Assembly: GCF_027107535.1 (NCBI RefSeq)
Contig: NZ_CP114283.1
Span: 8,990,001-9,054,000 of the forward strand
Origin: Streptomyces aurantiacus
Lineage (GTDB): Bacteria > Actinomycetota > Actinomycetes > Streptomycetales > Streptomycetaceae
Reading direction: 5' to 3'
Length of the DNA stretch: 64,000 nt
Shown here: piece after piece, positions 1-10,548 of the stretch
Layout: each line of letters starts with the position of its first letter
How positions within the stretch are numbered: the stretch's first letter is position 1
Position numbers and translations under genes: made by a program
The notes under the pieces: model-generated
Told to the model about the DNA's origin: nothing
The model's database searches: none
What the model saw: the letters and a program-made list of their open reading frames with translations, nothing else

Positions 1-555
1 CAGCCCGGCTCGCCCTACATGCTGGACGATCCGCTCGTCGCGATCGGGCCGAAGGCGGCCGGCCTGTGGAAGCCGGTGATCGCCGCCGTGAACGGCATGG
101 CGTGCGGCGGGGCCTTCTACCTGATCGGCGAGGCGGAGTTCGTGGTCGCCGACGAGACGGCCACCTTCTTCGATCCGCACACCACGTACGGCATGGTCAG
201 CGCCTACGAGTCGGTCTACCTGGCGCAGCGGATGCCGTTCGGGGAGGTGGCCCGGATGGCGCTCATGGGGACGGCCGAGCGGATCTCGGCCCGGCGCGCG
301 TACGAGGTGGGCCTGGTCTCCGAGATCACCCCGCCGGGCGAGGCCCTGCCGGCCGCCGTGCGGTGCGCGGACGTCATCGCGTCCTACCCGACCGCGGCCG
401 TCCAGGGGACGGTACGGGCCGTGTGGGCCGCGCAGGAGGCGACCCGGGCGGCGGCCCTGTCGCACGCGCCGCACCTCGTCTCCCTCGGGAACCTGCCGGC
501 CGAGGGGCAGGCCGAGCTGTTCGGCGCCCGCCGCCCGGGCTTCCGGACCCGCTGA
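1..555 (+). CDS. Enoyl-CoA hydratase/isomerase family protein, 5' truncated by window edge
   Basis: The reading frame is open from base 1, so the true start lies outside the window; 184 codons are visible. Crotonase fold is indicated by the segment around residues 25-45, with PVIAAVNGMACGGAFYL (the strand-turn that forms the oxyanion hole and CoA pocket) followed by VVADETATFFDPHTTYGMV. The family hydrates 2-enoyl-CoA esters or runs related isomerase chemistry in the cytoplasm. The C-terminal half (ARRAYEVGLVSEI) also matches the family. The usual acidic catalytic residue after the DPHTTYGM loop is not obvious, so the exact reaction is uncertain. It stops about 100 bases before the next plus-strand gene. 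Confidence 0.85.
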   Translation, partial: QPGSPYMLDDPLVAIGPKAAGLWKPVIAAVNGMACGGAFYLIGEAEFVVADETATFFDPHTTYGMVSAYESVYLAQRMPFGEVARMALMGTAERISARRAYEVGLVSEITPPGEALPAAVRCADVIASYPTAAVQGTVRAVWAAQEATRAAALSHAPHLVSLGNLPAEGQAELFGARRPGFRTR

Positions 556-658
556 CCACGGCCGCTCCGGGGGCCGTCCCGGAGCGCCGTCGTCGCATGG
601 CGGGGCTCGCCCACCCGGCGTAGCGTCTGCGTCGGGGGCAGGGAACGGAGGCCCGCGC

Positions 659-1165
659 ATGGTCCGTAACGTGATCGGCTCCCTCCTCGCTCTCGCCGGA
701 GCGACGGCCGCCGTATGGAGCCCCTTCCGCGCCTGGTACGACGGCCGTCTCGGACGGCACTACCGCCTGGGGGACCTGTTCTCCGGAGGCGGCGTAACGA
801 ACGTGTCCGCGGAGCTCTTCGCCTCGCTCTTCCTGCCGTTCGCGGTGGCCGCGCTGATCACGCTGGTCGGCCTGCTGTTCAGGTCCCGGCTGCTGGTGGG
901 CCTGGCCGGCGTGGTCGTCCTCGGCTTCACCGTGCTCTGGATGGTCCGGGTGGGCCAGGCCGAGGGCACCCTCGTCGTCTTCGGCGACGCGGGCGACGGG
1001 TTGGGAGTGGGGGCCGGGCTCGCCTTCGGCGGCGGAGCGCTGCTGCTGGTGGCCTCCGTGGTCCTGCGGGGACGCGGCAACCGGGAGGACTCCCACTACG
1101 TAGCTCCGTGGGATCCGACGGTGCCGACGCTCGACCAACCGACGCAGTCGCAGGACTACCGCTGA
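659..1165 (+). CDS. Small integral membrane protein, unknown function
   Basis: 168 residues with four hydrophobic segments, near residues 2-22, 55-78, 80-102 and 112-135, and a short charged C-terminal tail rich in T, D and Q. The start ATG is preceded by GGAGG at a spacing of 8. I do not recognise a family beyond small Streptomyces membrane proteins. It lies convergent to the afsK gene with about 160 bases between the stops. A polar loop (about residues 28-52) sits between segments 1 and 2. No catalytic motif is visible. It could be a stress or envelope protein, but nothing in the sequence shows that. Confidence 0.75.
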   Translation: MVRNVIGSLLALAGATAAVWSPFRAWYDGRLGRHYRLGDLFSGGGVTNVSAELFASLFLPFAVAALITLVGLLFRSRLLVGLAGVVVLGFTVLWMVRVGQAEGTLVVFGDAGDGLGVGAGLAFGGGALLLVASVVLRGRGNREDSHYVAPWDPTVPTLDQPTQSQDYR

Positions 1166-1328
1166 CCGCTTCCGCCGGACGCCTTGTGACCTGCGGGTTC
1201 GTCGCGTCCGGTCGCGCGGCTCGCCGCGCGCCTGTCAGCCGCCCTCGAAAGACGAGGCCGAGGAACGGGGCCGAAAGACGGCGCCGCGTCCCTGTCCCTC
1301 GTCGTCAGGAGCCCGGTGACCCCGCCGC

Positions 1329-3692
<2,364 letters not shown>

Positions 3693-4024
3693 TTGCCTGC
3701 CACCTCCCCGTACGCGGCCGCGCTTCCAGCCACCGCTCCAGCCGCAGTCGCAGCCACTGCGCAGCGTCTCACCACCGAGCCGCTCCGGCGGCACGCACCC
3801 CCGATTCTTCCTGGCCGGGGCTCCGGTTGCGAACCCGGGACCGAATCGGGATGTCTCCCACTATTCACGGGCAAACAACCCAGGTCTGCCTTGCTTTTCA
3901 ACGTCGGCCGGTGGATTTTGGCGCCTTTCAGAGCTTCGCGCCCACATTTCAGCCCTGGAGCCTCGCCCATTTCGGCAGCGGAGAAACCAGAATTCCCGCA
4001 CCGGAGGACGCCACGACCCGTGTC
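3693..4024. other. Gene-free region upstream of afsK
   Basis: 332 bases between the kbpA-like stop and the afsK start, both on the minus strand. It is less GC-rich than its surroundings (roughly 3850-3990), which suits a promoter for afsK separate from kbpA. I could not place a convincing -10/-35 pair. Open frames across it look like non-coding extensions. Confidence 0.5.
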
Positions 4025-4777
4025 TCAGCGCTGGAGCAGCGCGAAGGACGCCCCCTGATTGTCGCTGACGACGGCCACGCGACCGTACGACGTACCGAAG
4101 GGCGGCACCTGGACCCGGCCGCCGAGCCGGGTCACCGTGCCGAGCTCGGCCTCGCAGTCCGCCACGTCGAAGTGCACGAGGAAGTGGGGCGGCATCTCCG
4201 CGGGGAAGACGTCGGAGATGTGGGCGCGGCCGAAGGAGCGAATGGTGCCGGGCCCGAAGAGCGCGTCGCGGAAGAGGCCGGGGTAGAAGGCGTCGGCGGT
4301 GGCCGTGTCCCGTGCGTACAGCTCGGTCCAGCCGAAGGCGCCCGTCCGGTGCCCCCTGCCGAAGCCAGGATGCGTGCCGCCCTCCCAGAGCCCGAACACG
4401 GCGCCCTCGGAGTCGGCGGCGAGACCGGCGGTGCCGTACGGGCCCACCGGCACGGGTGCCGTGATGATCTGGCCGCCCGCCTTCCGGATGCGGTCGGCCA
4501 GGTCCGGGGCGTCCGGAGTGGCGAAGTAGACCGTCCACACGGTGGGCATACGGCCGTCGCGCTTCGGCACGAGGGCCGCGACGGCGTCACCGTCGAGATC
4601 CGCCCGTACGGCGGCCGCGTACGGGCTGTCGGCCTCCCGCACGCCCTCGAAGGGCTCGAAGGTCCACCCGAAGAGTCCGCCGTAGAAGCGCTTGCCCGCC
4701 TCGACGTCCGGAAGCTGGGCGTCGATCCAGCAGGGGACGCCCTCGGCGAAAGCGGCAGATGCCTCAGATCCAGCCAT
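4025..4777 (-). CDS. kbpA: Two-domain VOC (glyoxalase-like) protein, probable AfsK-binding protein KbpA
   Basis: 250 residues made of two tandem vicinal-oxygen-chelate modules (about 12-125 and 135-248), each starting with a PCWIDAQLPD- or GWTELYARD-type strand and containing the typical FYGGLFGW / FYPGLFRD helix. In S. coelicolor the gene immediately upstream of afsK encodes KbpA, a protein of about 252 residues that binds AfsK and inhibits its autophosphorylation. Position, orientation and length agree, so kbpA is inferred from recalled literature and synteny. The VOC fold itself suggests descent from a metal enzyme, but a complete metal-ligand set was not confirmed. ATG start; the gene is divergent from the TetR gene at 4901. 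Confidence 0.7.
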   Translation of the reverse strand: MAGSEASAAFAEGVPCWIDAQLPDVEAGKRFYGGLFGWTFEPFEGVREADSPYAAAVRADLDGDAVAALVPKRDGRMPTVWTVYFATPDAPDLADRIRKAGGQIITAPVPVGPYGTAGLAADSEGAVFGLWEGGTHPGFGRGHRTGAFGWTELYARDTATADAFYPGLFRDALFGPGTIRSFGRAHISDVFPAEMPPHFLVHFDVADCEAELGTVTRLGGRVQVPPFGTSYGRVAVVSDNQGASFALLQR

Positions 4778-4900
4778 GCGGCCAAGCTAACGGCGTTTCA
4801 CTCATCCCGCAGGACGGGCGGAACCCCTCCCCGCAGGCCCGTGCACCCCATTTGCAGTCGGCCGAATCGCGCTCCGATCACCCCTCGGTAAGCTGACGGC

Positions 4901-5548
4901 ATGACAGGACAAGTGCGTACCGTCGACGGCCGTGTGGCCGGTCGGCGCGGGCAGGCGACGCGGCAGAAGCTGCTCGACTGCCTCAGCGAGATGCTCAGCT
5001 CCTCGCCCTACCGCGACGTCAAAGTCATCGACGTCGCGCGGAAGGCGGGCACTTCACCGGCGACCTTCTACCAGTACTTCCCGGACGTCGAGGGCGCCGT
5101 CCTGGAGGTCGCCGAGCAAATGGCGGCGGAGGGAGCCGGGTTGACCGAGCTCCTCGCGGGACGCTCCTGGGTCGGCAAGGCCGGCTGGCAGACCGCGCAG
5201 GAACTGGTCGACGGATTCCTCGAGTTCTGGCGCAAAAACGACGCCATCCTCCGCGTCGTCGACCTGGGCGCCGCCGAGGGCGACAAACGCTTCTACAAGA
5301 TCCGCATGAAGATCCTGAACTCCGTGAACAACTCCCTCACGGACACCGTCAAGGAGCTCCAGGCGAAGGGCAAGGTCGACAAGGACGTCAGCCCGGCGGC
5401 CATGGCCGGCTCCCTCGTGGCGATGCTCGCGGCAGTGGCCTCGCACCAGAAGGGCTTCCAGACGTGGGGCGTGAAGCAGGCTGAACTGAAGCCGAACCTC
5501 GCCCTGTTGGTGCATCTGGGTGTGACCGGCAAGAAGCCCACCAAGTAG
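4901..5548 (+). CDS. TetR family transcriptional regulator
   Basis: 215 residues. The N-terminal helix-turn-helix spans about 15-62 (RRGQATRQKLLDCL, then VIDVARKAGTSPATFYQYFPD), the TetR signature; the rest is a helical ligand-binding/dimer domain. The start ATG has no Shine-Dalgarno sequence; TAAGCT at 4889-4894 sits six bases before it, so the mRNA is probably leaderless. Bases 4892-4899 match 7 of 8 positions of the half-site of the palindrome found repeatedly in the 7.6-30.4 kb island, but no second half is present. That makes it only a weak candidate for the regulator of that island. It is divergent from kbpA. Confidence 0.9.
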   Translation: MTGQVRTVDGRVAGRRGQATRQKLLDCLSEMLSSSPYRDVKVIDVARKAGTSPATFYQYFPDVEGAVLEVAEQMAAEGAGLTELLAGRSWVGKAGWQTAQELVDGFLEFWRKNDAILRVVDLGAAEGDKRFYKIRMKILNSVNNSLTDTVKELQAKGKVDKDVSPAAMAGSLVAMLAAVASHQKGFQTWGVKQAELKPNLALLVHLGVTGKKPTK

Positions 5549-5593
5549 CCCGGCGCGTCGTACGTCAGGGTTTCCAGGCACACGTCCTGTCAC

Positions 5594-5629
5594 ACGGGCG
5601 GCAGTTCACTCCGGTGGGCTGCCGCCTGT
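5594..5629 (+). terminator. Hairpin terminator after the TetR gene
   Basis: GGCGGCAG (5597-5604) pairs perfectly with CTGCCGCC (5619-5626) across a 14-base loop, and the stem extends three more pairs with one G-U. It lies 46 bases after the TetR stop. No U tract follows, as is common in Streptomyces. Confidence 0.6.
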
Positions 5630-5696
5630 CGCGTTCCCGGTGTCGTGGGAGTCGGGGGTGCCGTGGGCGGGCGCCGCCATGGGTGTCGTGGTGGGC

Positions 5697-5750
5697 GCCA
5701 TGGATGCCATGGATGCCATGGGTTCTTTGGGCGCCATGGGTTCTTCGGGC
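5697..5750. repeat. Short tandem repeats built on GCCATGG
   Basis: Two exact copies of GCCATGGAT (5697-5714) are followed by two 18-base units (5715-5732 and 5733-5750) that differ at one position. All begin GCCATGG. The array lies between two convergent genes, outside any supported reading frame. Confidence 0.7.
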
Positions 5751-5795
5751 GTCACAGGTGCCTCGGCGGCGGCACGGTGTTCTGGGGTCCGTCCT

Positions 5796-6293
5796 TCACC
5801 GCCGGACTATCCGGAACAGCCGGATCTCCCGCTCCACCCGCGCCTGGTACGTCGCGTACGGCGGCCAGAACTCCAGCAGCGCCTTCCAGGCCGTCTCCCG
5901 CTCCCGGCCCCGCAGGAGATGGGCGGTGACCGGGATGTCCCTGCCCTTCCAGCTGATCTCCACGTCCGGGTGGGCGAGGAGGTTGGCGGTCCACGCCGGA
6001 TGATCGGTGCGCCCGAAGTTGGACCCGATCAGGATCCAGCTCGTGGTCGCCGCGCCCTTCCCTCCCCCCGGCTCCCCTTCCGGCATGCAGGCCAGCGGCG
6101 TACGCCTGGGCAGGCCGCTCTTCGCACCCCGCGCGGTGAGGATGACACCGGGCAGCATCTGGGCGCTGAGCAGGACCTTTCCGCGGGTGAGCCGGTGGAC
6201 GGCGCGGTCCAGGGCGGGAATGAGATGGGGTGCGATCTTCGCGAACGCGGGTGCCGAGGACACCTTCTGCACGATCCGGACTCCGGCGCCCAT
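5796..6293 (-). CDS. Nitroreductase family deazaflavin (F420)-dependent oxidoreductase
   Basis: 165 residues of the Ddn/DUF385 split-beta-barrel family, which uses coenzyme F420 or related flavins to reduce quinones or other substrates. Visible family features are LTARGAKSGLPRRTPL (about 53-68), WILIGSNFGRTDHPAW with the usual NLLAHPDVEI segment after it, and the C-terminal WPPYATYQARVEREIRLF. The ATG at 6293 overlaps the TGA of the upstream acyl-CoA dehydrogenase by one base (TGATG), so the two are translationally coupled. A lipid-soluble substrate is plausible from the context but not shown. Confidence 0.88.
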   Translation of the reverse strand: MGAGVRIVQKVSSAPAFAKIAPHLIPALDRAVHRLTRGKVLLSAQMLPGVILTARGAKSGLPRRTPLACMPEGEPGGGKGAATTSWILIGSNFGRTDHPAWTANLLAHPDVEISWKGRDIPVTAHLLRGRERETAWKALLEFWPPYATYQARVEREIRLFRIVRR

Positions 6294-7573
6294 CAGACCG
6301 CCACCTCCCCGCCGCCGAACAGCCGCGCTTCCTCGGCCGCGTACGCGCGCAGCCGGTGCGCCGGCCCGAAGAGCAGTTCGTCGCCGGCCGCCCGCTTGAA
6401 GTACAGGTGCGCCTCGTGTTCCCAGGTGAACCCGATCCCGCCGTGCAGCTGCACGGCCTCGGAGGCAGTGACGCGTAGCGCCTCCAGGGCCTGCGCGAGC
6501 GCCAGCCCGCCGACCCGCTCCTGGCCCTCGGCGGTGGCCCAGGCCGCGTAGTAGGCGGCGGAGCGCGCGGCCTGGACCCCCACGTACAGGTCGGCCAGCC
6601 GGTGCTTCACCGCCTGGAACGACCCGATGGGCCGCCCGAACTGCTCGCGCTGCCTCACGTATTCCACCGTTCGCTCCAGTACCCGGTCGGCGGCGCCGAC
6701 GGCCTCCGCGGCGAGGACGGCTGCGGCCGAGTCGCCGACGGCGCTGAGCACCGCGGCCGCGTCGGCGGACCCCCCGGCACTCGCACCCGCACCCGCCCTC
6801 CCCCGTTCGCCCGCGTCTGCGCCGTCGATATCGCCGCGGACTTCAGTGCGTACTTCACCGCGGACTTCACCGTCGGCGCCCAGCAGTTCGGCTTCCACAT
6901 CGCGGAGTTGGACGCGGCACTGGGAGCGGGTCTCGTCGAGAGAGGTCTGCCGTACGCGGGTGGCGCCCTCCCTCACGAGAAAGAAGAGGGTGCGCGAGCG
7001 GGCGAATCCACCGGTGTGCGCGGGCACGATCAGCAGGTCCGCGCTGTGCCCGTCGAGGACCTGGTCGGCCTCTCCGTACAGCCGCCACACGCCGTCGGCC
7101 CGCCGCGCCTGAACGCCTCCCGCCCGGCCGCCGCCCGCCCAGTCACCGCGGTTGTCGCCGGTCAGCCCGAGGGCGGTGGTCAGCGCGGCGCCCGACACGG
7201 CGAGCGCGGCGGTGAGTTCACCGGAGGCTATGCGGGGCAGCAGCGCGGCCCGCTGGCTCTCGCTGCCCAGGGCGAGCACGACGGGCGCGCTCAGGACGGC
7301 CGTCGCGAGCAGCGGGGAGGGAGCGAGCGCCCGCCCCAACTCCTCTGCGGCAAGGGCCAGTTCGGTTACGGAGCAGCCCACTCCCCCGTACGCCTCGGGA
7401 AGCGCGAGGCCGGGCAGGCCGAGCTGCTGCGCCAACGACTCCCAGAGTCCGGGGTCGTGGCCGTCCGCGGTCCGCACGGCGGCCCTGACCTCCTCCGGAC
7501 CGCAGCGTTTGAGGAGCAGCTCACGGAGGGTGCGGCGGATCTCGTCCTGTTCCGCGGTGAAGGTGGCGTCCAT
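6293..7573 (-). CDS. Acyl-CoA dehydrogenase family protein
   Basis: 426 residues. The N-terminal helical domain (EQDEIRRTLRELL), the middle region and the C-terminal domain with REQFGRPIGSFQAVKHRLADLYV and AVQLHGGIGFTWEHEAHLYFKRA identify the acyl-CoA dehydrogenase fold, an FAD enzyme that desaturates acyl-CoA thioesters. It is of the type often found as one chain of a heteromeric actinobacterial dehydrogenase. A low-complexity stretch with repeated GEVR/TEVRGD (about residues 225-265) replaces part of the middle domain. It shares a divergent promoter region with the thiolase at 7714; operator 7620-7636 lies 46 bases upstream of its ATG. Confidence 0.9.
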   Translation of the reverse strand: MDATFTAEQDEIRRTLRELLLKRCGPEEVRAAVRTADGHDPGLWESLAQQLGLPGLALPEAYGGVGCSVTELALAAEELGRALAPSPLLATAVLSAPVVLALGSESQRAALLPRIASGELTAALAVSGAALTTALGLTGDNRGDWAGGGRAGGVQARRADGVWRLYGEADQVLDGHSADLLIVPAHTGGFARSRTLFFLVREGATRVRQTSLDETRSQCRVQLRDVEAELLGADGEVRGEVRTEVRGDIDGADAGERGRAGAGASAGGSADAAAVLSAVGDSAAAVLAAEAVGAADRVLERTVEYVRQREQFGRPIGSFQAVKHRLADLYVGVQAARSAAYYAAWATAEGQERVGGLALAQALEALRVTASEAVQLHGGIGFTWEHEAHLYFKRAAGDELLFGPAHRLRAYAAEEARLFGGGEVAV

Positions 7574-7619
7574 CGGCGGGCTCCTCCCCGGGCCGGGTGA
7601 CCGGCGTCCGGTTCCCAGA

Positions 7620-7636
7620 TCTGACGGGCCGTCATG
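7620..7636. promoter_or_regulatory. Operator site 1 of the TCTGACGG palindrome family
   Basis: TCTGACGGGCCGTCATG: perfect left half, and six of eight positions in the right half. It lies in the divergent gap between the acyl-CoA dehydrogenase (7573, minus) and the thiolase (7714, plus), nearer the former. Confidence 0.7.
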
Positions 7637-7692
7637 TTAGAGCGGCGATCAGCAGATGCACAGGGTCGCGACACCTCCCGCGTCGCGCGGTA

Positions 7693-7709
7693 TCTGATGT
7701 ACCGTCAGA
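7693..7709. promoter_or_regulatory. Operator site 2, abutting the thiolase start
   Basis: TCTGATGTACCGTCAGA: perfect right half, with two mismatches plus the spacer on the left. It ends four bases before the thiolase ATG. A TACCGT -10-like hexamer lies inside the site (7700-7705), so a bound repressor would cover the promoter. Confidence 0.75.
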
Positions 7710-7713
7710 TTCC

Positions 7714-8901
7714 ATGACTCCGCCCCGGATCGTGACGTCAGGGAACCGCAGGGTCGCCGTCGTCGGCGTGGCCCTCTCCGACTGCGGGCGCCTGGACGAG
7801 GCGACGCCGTACGCGCTGCACGCCCAGGCCGCCCGCAGGGCCCTGGCCGACTCGGGCCTGGACCGGTCGGTGATCGACGGCTTCGCGTCGGCGGGCCTCG
7901 GCACGCTGGCGCCGGTCGAGGTGGCGGAGTACCTGGGCCTGCGCCCGACCTGGGTCGACTCCACGTCCGTCGGCGGATCGACGTGGGAGGTCATGGCGGC
8001 GCACGCGGCGGACGCCATCGCCGCCGGGCACGCGAACGCGGTCCTGCTGGTGTATGGGTCCACCGCCCGCGCGGACATCCGGGCGGGCCGCCGTACGGGC
8101 AACCTTTCGTTCGGGGCGCGCGGGCCGTTGCAGTTCGAGGTCCCGTACGGACACACGCTCGTCGCCAAGTACGCGATGGCCGCGCGCCGGCACATGCACG
8201 AATACGGCACGACGCCGGAGCAGTTGGCGGCGGTGGCGGTGCAGGCGCGGGACAACGCCGCGCTGAACCCGGACGCGATGTTCCGCGACCCGATCACGGT
8301 CGACGACGTGCTGTCGGGGCCGGTGATCGCCGACCCGTTCACCAAGCTGCACTGCTGCATACGGTCGGACGGCGGGGCGGCGGTGCTGCTGGTGGCGGAG
8401 GAGTACGTCCAGGACTGCCGTGTCCCTCCCGTCTGGGTCCTCGGAACCGGCGAGCACGTCTCTCACACGACGATGTCCGAGTGGGCGGACTTCACGGTCT
8501 CGCCCGCCGCGGTGAGCGGGCGGCTCGCGTTCGAGCGGGCGGGGGTCGGGCCGCAGGACGTGGACCTGGCAGAGATCTACGACGCCTTCACGTACATGAC
8601 GCTGGTGACGCTGGAGGATCTCGGCTTCTGCGGAAAGGGCGAGGGCGGGGCGTTCGTGGAGAAGGGACGGCTGCGGGTGGCGGGCGGGGAGCTGCCGGTC
8701 AACACGGACGGGGGCGGGCTGTCGGCCCAGCATCCGGGGATGCGAGGGCTGTTCCTGCTGGTCGAGGCCGTGCGGCAGTTGCGGGGGGAGGCCGGTGACC
8801 GACAGGTCCGCAGACCGGACGGCCACCTGCCCGAACTGGCGGTGGCGTCGGGGACGGGGGGCTGGTTCTGCTCGTCGGGGACGGTGGTGCTGGGGCGGTA
8901 G
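7714..8901 (+). CDS. Thiolase-fold protein lacking the usual nucleophilic cysteine (lipid-transfer/aldolase type)
   Basis: 395 residues from ATG 7714; the frame extends upstream but the operator at 7693-7709 and leaderless geometry favour this start. The fold is that of SCP-2 thiolases: VAVVGVALSDCGR at the N terminus, then alternating domains with the C-terminal VNTDGGGLSAQHPGMRGL segment. Where thiolases carry the acylated Cys, this protein reads VDSTSVGGST (81-90), so ordinary thiolytic chemistry is unlikely. Ltp2-like proteins of steroid side-chain degradation lack the Cys too; they act as retro-aldolases with a DUF35 partner. A DUF35 gene with the same operator family lies at 11937-12404. 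Confidence 0.85.
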   Translation: MTPPRIVTSGNRRVAVVGVALSDCGRLDEATPYALHAQAARRALADSGLDRSVIDGFASAGLGTLAPVEVAEYLGLRPTWVDSTSVGGSTWEVMAAHAADAIAAGHANAVLLVYGSTARADIRAGRRTGNLSFGARGPLQFEVPYGHTLVAKYAMAARRHMHEYGTTPEQLAAVAVQARDNAALNPDAMFRDPITVDDVLSGPVIADPFTKLHCCIRSDGGAAVLLVAEEYVQDCRVPPVWVLGTGEHVSHTTMSEWADFTVSPAAVSGRLAFERAGVGPQDVDLAEIYDAFTYMTLVTLEDLGFCGKGEGGAFVEKGRLRVAGGELPVNTDGGGLSAQHPGMRGLFLLVEAVRQLRGEAGDRQVRRPDGHLPELAVASGTGGWFCSSGTVVLGR

Positions 8902-8973
8902 GGGCCGATTCTCGACTGCGGGTGGTTCTGGGTCGCTCGCACCCACGAACCGGCCGAAGCCCCCACCCCCTCA

Positions 8974-8994
8974 GGGGCGCGGGGAACTGCGCGA
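8974..8994 (+). repeat. Dispersed intergenic repeat, copy 1
   Basis: 21-base core beginning GGGGCGCGGGGAACTGCG, preceded by CCCC so that CCCC-TCA-GGGG can pair. It follows the thiolase stop by about 70 bases. Confidence 0.8.
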
Positions 8995-9045
8995 GCAACC
9001 CAAGGCCACCCGCAGCCAACGAACCAGCCGAACCCTCATCCCCCA

Positions 9046-9066
9046 GGGGCGCGGGGAACTGCGCGA
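9046..9066 (+). repeat. Dispersed intergenic repeat, copy 2
   Basis: Exact second copy of the 21-base core 72 bases after copy 1, again preceded by CCCC. Flanking bases also resemble copy 1 (ACGAAC, CCGCAGCC), so a longer unit of about 72 bases is partly duplicated. Confidence 0.8.
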
Positions 9067-9219
9067 CCAGCCCACGACGGCCCGCAGCCGACGAACGGAC
9101 CCACGCAGGGCGGAGCCTCAAGCGGGGCGGAGCCACAAGCAGGGCGGAGTCACAAGCGGGACGCAGCCCGCGGCCGGGGACGGCCGGTGCCGAGCAGGCG
9201 GCCCCCTGGGCCTCGTCGG

Positions 9220-9768
9220 TCAGGGCCCGGCGAGGGCCAGCGGCGCGGAACCCACCGGCCGCAGAGCCACCGGCGCAACCGGGACCACCAGGGCAACCGG
9301 ACCAACCGGCACCCCTCGACCGGCACCCACCCCGCCGAAGACGAACAACCGCAGCACCAGGAACCGCCCCACCCCGGCCAGCCCGGAAGCGCTGAGGTAG
9401 ACGACCTGCTCGGTGAGCACCCCGGGTGACGCCTGCACCAGGTGCAGGACGAACACGGCAAGCGACGTCACCCCGTACGCCGCGGACGCCGACCCGGCGG
9501 ACTGCCAGTGCCGCCGCCACCCGGCCCGCTTCCCCGTCCCGAAGGTGAAGAGCGCGTGCAGCTCGGTGCAGAGGACGGTCGACACGACCGTGATCACCGC
9601 GTTCGCGACAACCCAGGGCATCGCCCCGGCCAGCAACGCCACGGCACCGCTGGCGAGGACCCCGATGCCGCCGCCGCACACCACGAACCGGACGAAGGAG
9701 GCGAACGGCCCGGGAGCGGCCTCGCCCGCCGTCTCCGGCTCCGGCTCCGACGTGAGCTGCGGCTTCAT
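9220..9768 (-). CDS. GtrA-like small membrane protein
   Basis: 182 residues. After a polar N terminus (1-24), four hydrophobic segments follow at about 25-47, 50-75, 92-112 and 122-145, starting FVRFVVCGGGIGVLASG, the pattern of GtrA-family proteins that are thought to help move lipid-linked sugars across the membrane. The C-terminal 35 residues are a low-complexity V/P/A/G tail encoded by repetitive DNA and may be an extension into non-conserved sequence. ATG 9768 has an AAGGAAA Shine-Dalgarno. No glycosyltransferase neighbour is present. Confidence 0.7.
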   Translation of the reverse strand: MKPQLTSEPEPETAGEAAPGPFASFVRFVVCGGGIGVLASGAVALLAGAMPWVVANAVITVVSTVLCTELHALFTFGTGKRAGWRRHWQSAGSASAAYGVTSLAVFVLHLVQASPGVLTEQVVYLSASGLAGVGRFLVLRLFVFGGVGAGRGVPVGPVALVVPVAPVALRPVGSAPLALAGP

Positions 9769-10095
9769 GGGGGTTTCCTTCCGGGGGGGCGGGGCCGTGA
9801 ACCCCTGCGATCAACTGGGTTCAACAATGCCGTCGCCCGCCCGCGCCCACGAGAGAGCACGCCCCCCGATCCATGGTGGTGCCAGCTCTACCATCGCCCT
9901 GCACCACACCCCCTGACCGGCCACGACGAACACGCCGACGAGCAGGGCAACTTGGCCGGTGCAGGCCTCCGGGCGGGCAGGTCGGTGACGCGTTTCCCCC
10001 CGGCGATCCCGGAATACGCGAGGGGACGGAACACGCTGTGAAGACCGAGGGAGACACCCGCCGTCCGCGCCCGCCCGCACTCCGGAGGAACTTCC
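9769..10095. other. Gene-free divergent region
   Basis: 327 bases between the GtrA-like gene (minus) and the plus-strand gene at 10096; it must hold both promoters. The GGAGGAA just before 10096 is the ribosome site of that gene. No operator-family palindrome was seen. Confidence 0.5.
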
Positions 10096-10521
10096 ATGGC
10101 CCTGACCCGTGAAGAGCGCGAGCAGTTTCTCGCCGAGCCGCACATCGCCGCACTCGCCGTCGACGCAGGGGCGGGCCGCGCTCCGCTCACCGTGCCGATC
10201 TGGTACCAGTACGAGCCCGGCGGCGACGTATGGATCCTGACCGAGCGCACCTCCCGCAAGAACGAGCTGATCGGCGCGGCGGGCAGGTTCTCCCTGATGG
10301 TGGACCGGCTCGAACCGACCATCAGGTACGTGTCCCTCGAGGGGCCGGTCGTCGAGTCGACCCCCGGCACCCGTGAACAGCTCCACGAGATCTCGGCCCG
10401 GTACCTCCCGGCCGACAGGGTCGACGCGTACGTCGACTTCTCCTGGAAGGAGCACGGCGACCTCGTGGTCGTCCGGATGCGCCCCGAACGGTGGGTGTCG
10501 GCCGACCTCGGTTCGGTGTGA
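10096..10521 (+). CDS. Pyridoxamine 5'-phosphate oxidase-fold protein, probably flavin/F420-binding
   Basis: 141 residues with a split-barrel flavin fold: LAEPHIAALAVDAGAGRAPLTVPIWYQYEPGGDVWILTERTSRKNELI covers the first strands and the phosphate-binding RTSRK turn. The family includes F420-dependent reductases and FMN enzymes, and the cofactor cannot be assigned by eye. GGAGGAA precedes the ATG at good spacing. The stop is 27 bases before the next plus-strand gene, which has the same fold family, so the two likely form one transcription unit. Confidence 0.8.
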   Translation: MALTREEREQFLAEPHIAALAVDAGAGRAPLTVPIWYQYEPGGDVWILTERTSRKNELIGAAGRFSLMVDRLEPTIRYVSLEGPVVESTPGTREQLHEISARYLPADRVDAYVDFSWKEHGDLVVVRMRPERWVSADLGSV

Positions 10522-10548
10522 GGCCCGGTCCCGCGTGACAATCGAGGC

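Larger units (their letters stand above)
8902..9219. other. Gene-free region with two dispersed-repeat copies
   Basis: 318 bases between convergent genes. It contains two copies of the Streptomyces GGGGCGCGGGGAACTGCGCG element, followed by a stretch of short AGC/GGGCGGAG direct repeats (about 9100-9165). No gene is supported. Confidence 0.6.

Noticed and set aside
4892..4899. Eleventh copy of the operator before the 4901 TetR gene
   Set aside because: Only the left half GCTGACGG matches; the right side does not, so it is not counted as a site.
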